A stretch of 64,000 nt of DNA from Tritrichomonas musculus (taxonomy: Eukaryota; Parabasalia; Tritrichomonadida; Tritrichomonadidae): positions 744,001-808,000 of the forward strand of contig JAPFFF010000015.1 in assembly GCA_039105265.1 (NCBI GenBank). Direction: 5' to 3'. Positions within the stretch are counted from its first letter, which is position 1, and each line of letters opens with the position of its first letter. This document shows positions 48,171 through 58,182 of this stretch, piece after piece. A model generated the notes under the pieces. The model was not told the DNA's origin. It was given only the letters and a program-made list of their open reading frames with translations, and did no database searches. A program made the position numbers and the translations under genes.

Positions 48171-51100
48171 TTATAATTCATCATCATGTGGCTTAGGTGA
48201 TGGTGTTGGTTTTTCATTTCCAGTAATTTTTCTATGTTCTTCACGAATCTTAGATAAGTTGTACCTAACAAAGAAAGAGGAATTTCTGAAATTCTCGGCT
48301 TCCTGATTTAGTAGTGGCCATTCTTCAATGAATTTTTTGGCCATTTCTACTTTTGGCATTTTTGTTTTTGGATTATTAGCCAAATCGATAATCATGGCGT
48401 CATCTTTCTCATATTCGCTACACCAAGTACAGCACCAAAGCCATTTTTTAGGTAGTGAATAAATTGGAACTTCATCCTGTGCGTCATTTGGCAAATCTTG
48501 ATCAAGATTTGCTAATGATTGCGAATTTCCAACAATCTTTTTATAATGTTTTCTTAATTTATCGCCAGCACCCATTCTTCTGAATCTATCAAGATCAACT
48601 ACGAACATAGCTGAAATATGATATTTTTGAGTATTTCCTAAATGTCTCTTCCAATATCCTTTCTTCCAAAAATGATATTTGGCCATCTCTTTTCTAGATG
48701 TACAGAAAGGAACAAAGCCATAAGGACGACCTTTCAGATCAATCTTCATTAATCTCATTAAATCACCACGAACAACAGCATCAGCATCAATGTAAATTAC
48801 TCGTGACAAATTCATTGGGAATAATGCATCAATGAATAAGATTTTGTTGCCCCAAATGACTCTTTGTCTTTCATATTGTCTTGGTACCCAATTTGGCCAA
48901 TGATATTGAACAAAATCGTATTCAAATGAATATTTAGATGCCATTTCTTTCAAATCTTCTTTAAATTGGGCCGATATGAAATTTTGTAAAAACCAAAAAT
49001 GAACTCGACTTTTTGTTGTTTTTAAGGCAGAAACCATCATGATTTTAACAAGCTTTTCATAAAGTTGGCCACTAACGACTGAAAAGATATGAACGACATT
49101 CGGATTTGAATTTGAATCATTTTCTCGATATATCTTTGGAAGATTATAAACATTGTATCTTGTCATGCCTTCATTATGATGAACTAACATCGTAACCCAA
49201 TGAGGAACAAATGAAGAAACAATGATTTGATTTGAACTTGAGATATTGTAAACAGTTTGACTAGGACCTTCACCAAGTGTTAAATGCCAAATTCCTGGCT
49301 GACTTTGTAATTGGAAATAGCCCATTGTTTTGATTGATAATGACTCAAATCTTCCTCTTTTTCTCAACCTTTCGAATTCATTATCTTCATTAGAATTCAT
49401 ATCAAGAACAATTCTGAGTCCATGAACAGGAATATATTGCTCATCAAGAGCTGATCCTTCAACAAGTATTGATGAAAGTCTATATTTAGCTTCAATTGTT
49501 TCTCCTGGCTTATAATCAGTAATTTTGAAATTATCAAGATCAAACTTTGCTTGAGTTGGAATTATCATCCAATTTTCAGGAACATGTGGAATGATTGAAT
49601 AAATAATATTTGAATCGAAACGATCAAAGGTTATTCCAACTGAATCATCAGAATCATTCAGATTTTCATCTTTAAGAAGAAAACGATGAAAACCACGAAG
49701 ATTTGTTGGAAATTCTTTTCTTTCACTGTCTTTATCAAAGTTTATATAAATTCTAACACTAAATGCTTTCGAATCACGAAGATATTTAACAATTGGAGCG
49801 ATTTGTTGGAAATTGATATGAAAAGGATTTAAAATGACAGAATATTGAAGTTGAGAGTCTTCATTTTCATAATTCATAACAACTGGTGATTTCATTATTT
49901 CAACTTTTCTTAAATTGTTGTTTAAATTCGAATTTGCGCTTGATTTCGAATTTTCAGCAAAAATGCCAGATATTTCAACCGGATATCGAAGAATTCCATT
50001 GTGGAATGAATAACCGTAAACAAGGGAAAGATAAAGGGCAAGTTGTGAGTGAAATGAAGAGTCAATTGAGTCAACATCAGCATCTCCTAAAGCTTCATAA
50101 TTAAAGTCAACATCGCCTTCATTTGAAAAGAACGATTTAACCATCGAAATAGACCTGTGATGCTCCCATTTAAGTAAGATATCAAAGTCTTCATATGTCC
50201 ACTCATAAATTGTTCGTCCTTTGATTCGAATAACTCTTCCATTTAAAACTATGGTAATCTCATCTGGTTTCAGTTGGAGCAAATCTTGAACAAATGGAGG
50301 TGGCATCGCATTCATTGCAATTTGATGAAGTCCGCCATCACAAAAGAAAGCTAAACGGGCATCACTTGGCATTAATGTTGTGATATAAGATTCTATCTCT
50401 CCAGCAATACTCCTCGATTCAATTGAATTGCTCAATTCTTCACCAACGAATACCCAGAATGTGGCAAATTTAACTTCATCACGAGAACTCGAAGAAGTTT
50501 TTGAAGATTTGTTAACAGTTGATATATTGTATCGTAATGATTTCGCCCACATCATAAATTCACGCTGAAAATGAAAACTTTGCATTATAAGTGGAATGAA
50601 CTCTGAAGGTGATTTATCTCGATGTTGGACGAGAGGATTAAAACGATGATAGACATCATCACCAGTTAATATGTAATCAATAGTATCAAGTTTAGTACTC
50701 ACTTCTGTTTTAGTAGTTTTTTTGCTTGTTTTAGAGTTTTTCTCCGTTTTCTTAGTTGATGTCTTCTGTTGGGAATTTCTGTTGCTATTCTCGCCAAATC
50801 TATGAAGCATATATAGTTTTCTTAGTCGTGGAAGAGATTCAATGAAATATTGTTGAATATTTTTGTCACCTCTTTTGCCAGGATAAAATTTCCCATTAAA
50901 AAATAATCCTGGACCTGAAACTCCGAGATGTTCAAGATGATTTCTCATTTTTCTTAAATGTTTTGACTCTCTTGACTTTGGATTAAAAAGTTCTTCCAAT
51001 GATTGCCACTTTGGAGATTTTGATCCGACTGAATTTTGATAAACAGTTCTAAAGTGGGTCTCTTTGATTTTACCTCCAGAGTGGAATCGACTTTCACTGT

Positions 51101-52721
51101 CACCTTTGTTATTCTCTTTTTCAAGTAATTTTCGTGCGTTGAGAAGAAATTGGTGGCCTTTCTCTGGTCCATAACGGAGCCTGATATGAGCCCAAGCATA
51201 AAGAACTCGTTTAGCAAATCTTGAATTGTTTCGAGGAGTGACAAAGTAAGAAAATCTAAAAGGCGCGGCAAGACGCATTTGTTCATCCATCCATGAGAGG
51301 ATTTTGAGATCAGAATTGTCAATGGGATCGATCAAGAAGACAACATTGAAAAGGTTTCGCCGAATTCGTTGATTTGGAATATTTTTTGTCATTAAAGATG
51401 TTAATGATGATGTCCAATTTTGGTAAGCTTTGCCTGTTTCAATATCGTTTATTGAGTACATGAAAGATGATCTGTAGTCTATAACAACATTTCGTGGGGG
51501 TTGAGATTCTGGAAGTAGATTGAGAGATTTTTTCAATGATTCTTTTGTTAGCCCGAAATGCTCTCGAAGCATCTGTCCAATTCGTAGCTCATCAAGTGAA
51601 GCTTGCAATATGTGGTAAACGTCATTGGTTTTAACGTGACGACCATTCACATAAATGGCTGATGTTCCTGCAATAACCTTTTCAGGTCTGTCATTTATCT
51701 TTTCTGTGATACTTGGAATAATAGGCATTTTTGATATGTTGGTAGCGAAAAGAGGGAAATTTTCTGTCACCTCGAGAAGAGTACCAAAAGGATCGCTGGT
51801 TGTTTTACTAAATTGAATAAGTTGAGTTGGTAAAGTTGTAAAATTGGGCCATGAAGATCCTGGAATAATGCTTTTTTGTTTAATTAATTTGCTGTCAGGT
51901 GAATCAAACTTTGTATCAAATATCAAATCATTATCTTTTTTATCAGCTTGATTTGTTTTTGAATAAGTCATTGAATAATTAAAAGGTCGGGCTTCAAATC
52001 CATAGCCGCGGAACTTAATATTATTTTTCGAATTTACTGGTGCATCAGATGATGATATAGGTCTGTATACAAATGAAAATTCTAGCTCATATTTTGTGAA
52101 TAGTTCAAGATAATCATATAGTAATGCACTATCTATTGGACAATAAACAATTACTGTGTCTCTGCCATTTCCATAACGTGGTTCAAAAGGAAAAACAACT
52201 GGTTTGCTTTTCTTTTTCCTAGAATAAGCACTGTTGTTTAATTCTTTATCTAATTCATCAATATTTATAAAAATCTCGTTTGAATATAAGGCAAAATTTT
52301 GAACTTTTTCAAAGTCTATATGATCAGATGAAAAAGATGATTTTGAAATGATTTGATTTGTTGAATAATTCAAAGCTATTTGTCTGTACATTTCAATCCT
52401 TGGTGAGTATGATCGTGTTAAAAGTGAGAGTTCAAGTAAATATCGTTGTTCGTCAGATAAAAAGTCTAGTGAATAAGATCGAATTTCGTCAATTGAATGT
52501 GGTAGCCTAAAATTATCTGCATTTGAATTATTACCTTTTAGAAATTTTTGTAAGCCTCGAAGAAATGTCCAATATGCTTCTCCGTTAACATCTGCTATGA
52601 AAGCAGAGGCTTCAGCTAATAAAGGTGTATCTGGCCAATTCCCATCTAATGTAATAGATAAATTGCGATCTTTTAATATTTTAGAAAATGAAAAGATAAC
52701 AAAATAAATAAAGAAATCCAT
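48171..52721 (-). CDS. UGGT: UDP-glucose:glycoprotein glucosyltransferase (UGGT)
   Basis: A 1516-residue ER enzyme that re-glucosylates misfolded N-glycoproteins so that calreticulin can rebind them. A hydrophobic leader (2-13) is followed by the long substrate-sensing region of thioredoxin-like domains (about 20-1200; for example PGLFFNGKFYPG, a typical UGGT segment). The catalytic GT24 domain begins near 1210 (VHIFSVVSGQLYEK), with the metal-binding DAD at 1312-1314 in VIYIDADAVVRGDL and the family signature LANLDQDLPND near 1404. The end HDDEL is a KDEL-type ER retrieval signal. Length and all landmarks match UGGT. Trichomonads make short, unglucosylated N-glycans, so UGGT is the only source of the glucose tag there. 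Confidence 0.97.
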   Translation of the reverse strand: MDFFIYFVIFSFSKILKDRNLSITLDGNWPDTPLLAEASAFIADVNGEAYWTFLRGLQKFLKGNNSNADNFRLPHSIDEIRSYSLDFLSDEQRYLLELSLLTRSYSPRIEMYRQIALNYSTNQIISKSSFSSDHIDFEKVQNFALYSNEIFINIDELDKELNNSAYSRKKKSKPVVFPFEPRYGNGRDTVIVYCPIDSALLYDYLELFTKYELEFSFVYRPISSSDAPVNSKNNIKFRGYGFEARPFNYSMTYSKTNQADKKDNDLIFDTKFDSPDSKLIKQKSIIPGSSWPNFTTLPTQLIQFSKTTSDPFGTLLEVTENFPLFATNISKMPIIPSITEKINDRPEKVIAGTSAIYVNGRHVKTNDVYHILQASLDELRIGQMLREHFGLTKESLKKSLNLLPESQPPRNVVIDYRSSFMYSINDIETGKAYQNWTSSLTSLMTKNIPNQRIRRNLFNVVFLIDPIDNSDLKILSWMDEQMRLAAPFRFSYFVTPRNNSRFAKRVLYAWAHIRLRYGPEKGHQFLLNARKLLEKENNKGDSESRFHSGGKIKETHFRTVYQNSVGSKSPKWQSLEELFNPKSRESKHLRKMRNHLEHLGVSGPGLFFNGKFYPGKRGDKNIQQYFIESLPRLRKLYMLHRFGENSNRNSQQKTSTKKTEKNSKTSKKTTKTEVSTKLDTIDYILTGDDVYHRFNPLVQHRDKSPSEFIPLIMQSFHFQREFMMWAKSLRYNISTVNKSSKTSSSSRDEVKFATFWVFVGEELSNSIESRSIAGEIESYITTLMPSDARLAFFCDGGLHQIAMNAMPPPFVQDLLQLKPDEITIVLNGRVIRIKGRTIYEWTYEDFDILLKWEHHRSISMVKSFFSNEGDVDFNYEALGDADVDSIDSSFHSQLALYLSLVYGYSFHNGILRYPVEISGIFAENSKSSANSNLNNNLRKVEIMKSPVVMNYENEDSQLQYSVILNPFHINFQQIAPIVKYLRDSKAFSVRIYINFDKDSERKEFPTNLRGFHRFLLKDENLNDSDDSVGITFDRFDSNIIYSIIPHVPENWMIIPTQAKFDLDNFKITDYKPGETIEAKYRLSSILVEGSALDEQYIPVHGLRIVLDMNSNEDNEFERLRKRGRFESLSIKTMGYFQLQSQPGIWHLTLGEGPSQTVYNISSSNQIIVSSFVPHWVTMLVHHNEGMTRYNVYNLPKIYRENDSNSNPNVVHIFSVVSGQLYEKLVKIMMVSALKTTKSRVHFWFLQNFISAQFKEDLKEMASKYSFEYDFVQYHWPNWVPRQYERQRVIWGNKILFIDALFPMNLSRVIYIDADAVVRGDLMRLMKIDLKGRPYGFVPFCTSRKEMAKYHFWKKGYWKRHLGNTQKYHISAMFVVDLDRFRRMGAGDKLRKHYKKIVGNSQSLANLDQDLPNDAQDEVPIYSLPKKWLWCCTWCSEYEKDDAMIIDLANNPKTKMPKVEMAKKFIEEWPLLNQEAENFRNSSFFVRYNLSKIREEHRKITGNEKPTPSPKPHDDEL

Positions 52722-52876
52722 CTGAAATTTGAAGATTTTTGATTTTTCATGATATTGTGGTTACATATATTATTTGGTTGAACATTTAATAATTCAATTA
52801 TATATCTCAGATTTTTTGATATATATATAAAGAATGATTCGTTAAATAAATAAAATAGAATTTTAAATTAACTACT

Positions 52877-54403
52877 TTAATCGAAATTGCCTGTGGCTTT
52901 CTTCACAAATGTTTCGTAATCATCAAGTTTCCTCAAATGACTCCAAATTTCGTGAGCTGCCCCGTTATCTCTAGAAAATTTAATACTACGAGTATCAGCT
53001 TCTTGATCTTTTCTTTGAAGAACAGGATCAGGACCAGGTGATGGTGGGCATTCTCTTGGAGTAATATAAAGCAAATTTTGAAGATCCATTTTCATTAATT
53101 CGTCAAAACCTTGAGCTTTTTCAACAACTGCTGCAGCTAATTTATAGTTTGAAGTAATGTTGACGTCTGCTATTGAAATGTTTGGTTTAACCTTTTGGAA
53201 CTCTAGTGGTTTAATCTGCATTCCCAAATGTAATGATCCATATGTTCTTAAAACTGAATCTGAAAATCTTTCAGCAGTATCTGCTCTGCATCCTTCTCTT
53301 GAACCAAGTGGTAAAGCTTGGCATGGAGATCCTTTAAACAGTGTTTCAATATTCGATCCACATTTTTCTTTGATTATCGAGATAAATTCATTTGTTGTTA
53401 TACCAACAGATAAATATTTGTAAGGGGTTCCCATGTAAAGAGTAGAAGCTGATCTCCTTGCATAACAACCTGAAACAACAAATGTTGTATAGAGTGATTC
53501 TGGGCCTAAGAAAACTTCAGCAACTTGGTCAGCACCAGCAGAATCAACATTAATAAGTTTTTTAAGTAAAGATATACAAAATGCACCAATTGTTCCTGAA
53601 TATCCTTTCGTTCTATGACGGTAAATTCTTGCAGAATCATTAAGAATATCATAATCGGTTATTAAAGAAGCATCTAAGAAATATTGAAAACCAAGATTCT
53701 TCAACAGGCATAATATGTCATTCAATTTTACTGATCCAGGTGGTAACTTGAATTCTTTTTCTAAATGATACATAATTGACATATCAAGAACTGCAATTTT
53801 GGCTGTGAGACTTTCAGCAAAAGCTTCTTTGTATAATGGTATGTTGTTTGTGTATGAAATTGCTTTCGTTGGGCATGCATCAACGCATTTCCCACATGCA
53901 GTACAGCCAGCAGCTCTTAAACCAAAGCCACCAGCTGGTTGAACATGACCATCTTTTATTAAAACATTATTTCCGCAAGTGGAAATGCATTCCCCGCAAT
54001 CAATGCACTTTGAATTGTCAATTTGTATTGAATTTGTTGTATCGTCAATATAAGTTGGTTTATGCTTATCTTTTTGAACCGTATGAATAGCATTATCAAC
54101 ATTTGGTGCCTTTTCAAGCTTTCTCATTTGTTCTAAAACTTCTTGTTTAATTTTTTCTGACTTTGTTGATATGTTCATTCCCTCTTCAATATCTGTCGCG
54201 CATGCAAGTTTAGTTTCTCCATCAACTAATACTTTGCACAAATTGCATTGTTGTTGACCGCCGCAATGTGATGGAATTTGTATATGGTTCTGAATTAATA
54301 ATTTTCTAATTGTATCTCCATCTTCGCCTACTAGCTTTCGTCCATCTACTGTGACATAAATTTTTGAAAATAAAGAACGATTAACAACTGCAGAAGAAAG
54401 CAT
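52877..54403 (-). CDS. Hydrogenosomal [FeFe]-hydrogenase-like protein with degenerate H-cluster site
   Basis: A 508-residue paralogue of iron hydrogenase. The leader MLSSAVVNRSLFSK has the form of a trichomonad hydrogenosomal presequence. A ferredoxin-type [2Fe-2S] domain has Cys47, 53, 56 and 68; two [4Fe-4S] sets follow at Cys133/136/139/143 and Cys167/170/173/177. The C-terminal domain aligns with the hydrogenase core (LPPGSVKLNDILCLLKNLGF; VGITTNEFISIIKE), but its three H-cluster motifs are altered: TSCCPxW reads GAFCISL (Cys276), MPCxxK reads SGCYARR (Cys313), and ACPGGCxGGGQP reads ECPPSPGPDP (Cys452, with the last Cys replaced). It is likely unable to bind a normal H-cluster and may be an electron carrier or scaffold. 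An Inr-like TCATT lies upstream. Confidence 0.88.
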   Translation of the reverse strand: MLSSAVVNRSLFSKIYVTVDGRKLVGEDGDTIRKLLIQNHIQIPSHCGGQQQCNLCKVLVDGETKLACATDIEEGMNISTKSEKIKQEVLEQMRKLEKAPNVDNAIHTVQKDKHKPTYIDDTTNSIQIDNSKCIDCGECISTCGNNVLIKDGHVQPAGGFGLRAAGCTACGKCVDACPTKAISYTNNIPLYKEAFAESLTAKIAVLDMSIMYHLEKEFKLPPGSVKLNDILCLLKNLGFQYFLDASLITDYDILNDSARIYRHRTKGYSGTIGAFCISLLKKLINVDSAGADQVAEVFLGPESLYTTFVVSGCYARRSASTLYMGTPYKYLSVGITTNEFISIIKEKCGSNIETLFKGSPCQALPLGSREGCRADTAERFSDSVLRTYGSLHLGMQIKPLEFQKVKPNISIADVNITSNYKLAAAVVEKAQGFDELMKMDLQNLLYITPRECPPSPGPDPVLQRKDQEADTRSIKFSRDNGAAHEIWSHLRKLDDYETFVKKATGNFD

Positions 54404-54923
54404 TTTATTTTAACGAAAAATGATATCGGAAGTGACCAAAAATTGATTAAAATTCAAAAACTGAAAAAAAAAAAAAAAAAAAAAATTATTTTTAAATTAA
54501 TAATTATAAAAGTAATCTAATGTGTTGATTTTTTTGTTGGAGAATTAATTAGCTATAAAAACTAAAATATTTTATTCAATAATTGAAAAATCATTCAAAA
54601 TAATAATGAATAAAAAGTTTGATGACTATCTTTATGTATTTAAAAGTATATCAAAATATTTAATGCCAATTTGAGTTTATCATTACTTATTACTTTAGAT
54701 TATATATTATGCACTCGAAAAATTAACTCCTCTAAAAAAATAACTCGAAATCCATAAAATAGAAAAGTTAAAAACTGTTGATTCTGATTGTAATAGCGCA
54801 TTGTAACTCAAATATGTTATATATATATATATATAAACAAATATAAAAAGTAATATGAATTAAAAATAAAAAAAGAATTTATTTTTTTTTTAAATCAACA
54901 TGATAGTTATCATATCAACTTAC
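54404..54923. other. Gap between hydrogenase-like and PreP-like genes
   Basis: About 520 bp of AT-rich spacer, with a run of A at 54463-54484 and an AT dinucleotide run at 54818-54834. It should hold the hydrogenase-like promoter. No gene is visible. Confidence 0.5.
54419..54423 (-). promoter_or_regulatory. Inr-like pentamer (TCATT) of the hydrogenase-like gene
   Basis: TCATT fits the TCAYW initiator and lies about 16 bp before the ATG. Position supports it; the motif is short. Confidence 0.4.
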
Positions 54924-57824
54924 CTATTCTGTAAGTCTTAGTACTTGGAATCCTTCTGGTATTTCTGTGCTTTTACTGGATAATATTCCCGTGGTCCATG
55001 TAGATTCTTTAAGTTTCTTAGCAATATCAACCAATTGTTGTTTAGTAGCATTGTAAACAATTTTCCTTCTCTTTTGAATAAGTTCCTCTGGTTTGCCATT
55101 GAAATCGAGGAAACCTTTGGTTGAAGGTGCTTCTGGGGAGTCAAAAGCAGCGAAAACTTTAACAATTGCTCGATCAACCATTTCATCTGTGATTTGTTCA
55201 CCTGATGCGCATATTTCAAGTGCCTTCCAAAATGCTTTGATACATCCTTGTGGATTTGGATCTCGGTAGCTTCTGATTGAAAAGATGCCGTTATCTGAAG
55301 ATGCGATTGCCCATACTCCGTAAGCTCCAAGTTGAACTCGAACTAATTGATGTAAAAATTCATTTGACATAAGTTCATCAAGGACACCATAAAGAACACT
55401 TGAATCATTTGTATATGGAACTGTCCTGCAAGACATTGCTGTGAAATTAGTACTTGCTTCAGTTTCAATGAATACTTGTTTATAGGTTTCAAAGAGCTTC
55501 TTGTCGACTGGTGGTGCAGTAGGAGTTGCTTGATTAGCATTGCTATCATTCAATTTTTTGATAATTGCTTTAACTTGGCTGACTACTGGAGAATCAACTT
55601 TGGTTGTGTGAACAAAAGCACGTGCTTTCGCTCGTAAGAAAATTTCTTTGTAAACGATTTCTAATTTCTGGCATACATCATTCCAATCATCTTTTTCAAT
55701 GAGCTCGTTTAATAATTGGAGGAAGTATGGGCCGCATGCAACGTTGTAAAGTGCACATGGATTTGTAAGACTAGCAGGAAGAATTCGTGCAAGTAATGCA
55801 TCACCACGGCTCTGGAAGAAAGTGTTAAGAGCATTTAATTTTCTCTTTGTAAGTGCTTTAACTCTTTCTGGGTTAATAATATGTGGTTCAAAGATAATCT
55901 TGTTAAGTATTTGAATGGTTGAATCAATGTTTCTATCAAGGCATTTTGTGGTGATTGATAGTTTTGCATAGCCTTCATCTGAATTATCTATATTTGGTCG
56001 ATCTGATAATGACACATCAACTCCACCGCAATGAAGGGATGTAAAAACATCCATTTGTTCTTCATCCATTTCTGCTGCACCAACCTTACTGATAATGTGA
56101 GCTAATAGAGGAAGATACTTAATTAATGGATGTGTAAAGTCAACAATCAATCGAATAGTGATATGTGTCATTTGATTGAGCGGTATTGCAAGAACAGATA
56201 CGTTATCTTCAGTTTTAGTAATATGGACGTATTCGCCAACTACATCAATATCGCTCTTTTTGATTGATGGAAGAAGTTCTATTGGCTGTGGCTTTTCTTG
56301 ATCTTCTTTTAATAGTTCAAAATTCTTAATGATTTGATCAATTTCATCTTGTTTTAGATGTGCTTTTTTCTCTGCCAAATCTTCTTTGATTTTATTGTTT
56401 GATCTATCAAGGAATCCATCAACTGGCTTGACAACAACGGTTAATTTATGATTATTATCAAGGAAAACTTTTTTAATCATTTCTTGATAGAATTTTGGAT
56501 TTTCCTTTAAATGTGCGCGAATATTATCAAGATAGAAATTGCTGTCTAGCATTTTATGTGGATCGATTCCATAGCATGTCGTTGTAACAATTCGTGAAAA
56601 GAAGGTAAGACCCATATTCTTTGTTAACTCATGTGAGTAAAGTTCATTTTCATGGATTAATGCATCAGCTCGTTGTTGATCAAAGCCTTCTTTGTAGCAT
56701 TCTTCAAGAGTTTCCTGAATTAATGAAATCACTTTATCAACATCTGCTTCGGCAACTCCTTCAAAGCCAAATGTAACATAAGTATTATATGTATCATCAC
56801 TAAATCCATTTTGGAAAAATTTTACAGCTAATCCTGGTTTCAAAATAGCTTTATACATTGGCGAGCTGTCACCATGAATTAAAAGATCTACTAAAAAGTC
56901 AATATCGTTATGAACAACAGGATCTTCCCATGATGGAGTAAGATAAGAAACCAGAACTCGATATTGTCTTGTTTTGTCTTTTTGCATTGGGTCAAATCCA
57001 TCTTCAATTTCAAATCGCTTTGGCTCAGTCCATTTTGGTTGATGAAATACAGATGTACTAAATTTCCAATTGCTAACTGGAAATGGAGAGATAACTTCAT
57101 TAACTTTAGCAAATACTTCTTCAATTGGAATATTTCCATAGTGGTAGAATATTGCATTGGATGGATGATAGTATCTCGAATGATGGTCACGAATATCTTC
57201 AATTGTAGATTTTGCGATGCATTCTGGAATTCCTCCTGAAACAAAACGCTCTGGTGAATCAGGGAAAATATTCTTTTGAACAAATGTGCCAATTCTTCGT
57301 CCGAATGAATTAAAAGATCCCCTCATTTCGTTATAAACAACGCCACCATTAATCAATGACTTTGTTGGGTCGTTATCTTCAAATTCAACATGAAAACATT
57401 CGCTCATGAAGTTTACAGCATTTAATTGTGGATGGAAGCAAGAATCAAGATAAACATCTAAAATATTAAAGTAATCTTGTTTGTTGATAGTCGAAAATGG
57501 GAAAGAAGTCCATTGATTTGCAGTCATAGCGTTCATATATGTTGAGAAACTACGTTTGCTCATTTCAGAGAACAAGTCTTTGACTGGATACTTTTGAGTT
57601 CCATCAAGAACGAGATGTTCAAGCATGTGTGAACGACCAGAATCGTCAATTGGGGCAGTACGAAAAGTGCATGAAAATGCGTTGTGTGAATCTTTTGTTT
57701 TGAGAAAAATAAATGGGCAGCCATGAACTTTATGTCTATAAAGCAAAGATGTTACGCCATTATCAGGTAGTTCTTGCTGAGAAACAAATTCGAATCCGCA
57801 AACTTCTTGGGGTGGATTAGTCAT
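54924..57824 (-). CDS. PreP/Cym1-type metallopeptidase, family M16C
   Basis: A 966-residue zinc peptidase of the presequence protease type, which destroys free targeting peptides inside organelles. The inverted zinc motif HxxEH is His66-x-x-Glu69-His70 (SHMLEHLVLDG) and the third ligand is Glu166 in VVYNEMRGS, the 96-residue spacing of this family. Characteristic pieces include PFSTINKQDYFNILDVYLD, the helical linker near 480-530, and a C-terminal RSYRDPNP segment in place of the RxxxxY motif. It is complete with both halves of the clamshell. There is no obvious hydrogenosomal presequence: the N-terminus is MTNPPQEVCGFEF. An Inr-like TCACT lies about 12 bp upstream of the ATG. Confidence 0.94.
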   Translation of the reverse strand: MTNPPQEVCGFEFVSQQELPDNGVTSLLYRHKVHGCPFIFLKTKDSHNAFSCTFRTAPIDDSGRSHMLEHLVLDGTQKYPVKDLFSEMSKRSFSTYMNAMTANQWTSFPFSTINKQDYFNILDVYLDSCFHPQLNAVNFMSECFHVEFEDNDPTKSLINGGVVYNEMRGSFNSFGRRIGTFVQKNIFPDSPERFVSGGIPECIAKSTIEDIRDHHSRYYHPSNAIFYHYGNIPIEEVFAKVNEVISPFPVSNWKFSTSVFHQPKWTEPKRFEIEDGFDPMQKDKTRQYRVLVSYLTPSWEDPVVHNDIDFLVDLLIHGDSSPMYKAILKPGLAVKFFQNGFSDDTYNTYVTFGFEGVAEADVDKVISLIQETLEECYKEGFDQQRADALIHENELYSHELTKNMGLTFFSRIVTTTCYGIDPHKMLDSNFYLDNIRAHLKENPKFYQEMIKKVFLDNNHKLTVVVKPVDGFLDRSNNKIKEDLAEKKAHLKQDEIDQIIKNFELLKEDQEKPQPIELLPSIKKSDIDVVGEYVHITKTEDNVSVLAIPLNQMTHITIRLIVDFTHPLIKYLPLLAHIISKVGAAEMDEEQMDVFTSLHCGGVDVSLSDRPNIDNSDEGYAKLSITTKCLDRNIDSTIQILNKIIFEPHIINPERVKALTKRKLNALNTFFQSRGDALLARILPASLTNPCALYNVACGPYFLQLLNELIEKDDWNDVCQKLEIVYKEIFLRAKARAFVHTTKVDSPVVSQVKAIIKKLNDSNANQATPTAPPVDKKLFETYKQVFIETEASTNFTAMSCRTVPYTNDSSVLYGVLDELMSNEFLHQLVRVQLGAYGVWAIASSDNGIFSIRSYRDPNPQGCIKAFWKALEICASGEQITDEMVDRAIVKVFAAFDSPEAPSTKGFLDFNGKPEELIQKRRKIVYNATKQQLVDIAKKLKESTWTTGILSSKSTEIPEGFQVLRLTE

Positions 57825-58182
57825 TTCAAATAAAAAGTGAAATTATTTTCAGAGTTTCTCACTTTTTGTACTGTATTGCCCATATAAATAAAGAATTTCA
57901 TAATCGTCTTGTTAAAAAAAATTTTAATAGGTCAGATGAAATGAATTCATATCAAGATGTTTTTTTCTCGAGAAATGCATAATATGAATTTATAATTCAC
58001 AAATGCAATCATTTAAAATGCTAAGAGTGAATTAGCTCCCTTCTATATTTATATATATATAAATAAAAAGTGCAATCTGTAATATTTATAACCCAATAAA
58101 AAATAATAATAAATAAATGAGCATTAATTAATATTTAAAAGCAACAGTTTGACTAATATAAAACATAATATAAACAATTTGA
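57825..58182. other. Gap between PreP-like and TPR genes
   Basis: About 360 bp of AT-rich spacer with a short TA run near 58051-58063. Nothing else is visible beyond the Inr-like site next to the PreP-like gene. Confidence 0.5.
57836..57840 (-). promoter_or_regulatory. Inr-like pentamer (TCACT) of the PreP-like gene
   Basis: TCACT matches the TCAYW consensus at a typical distance from the ATG (about 12 bp). Confidence 0.45.
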
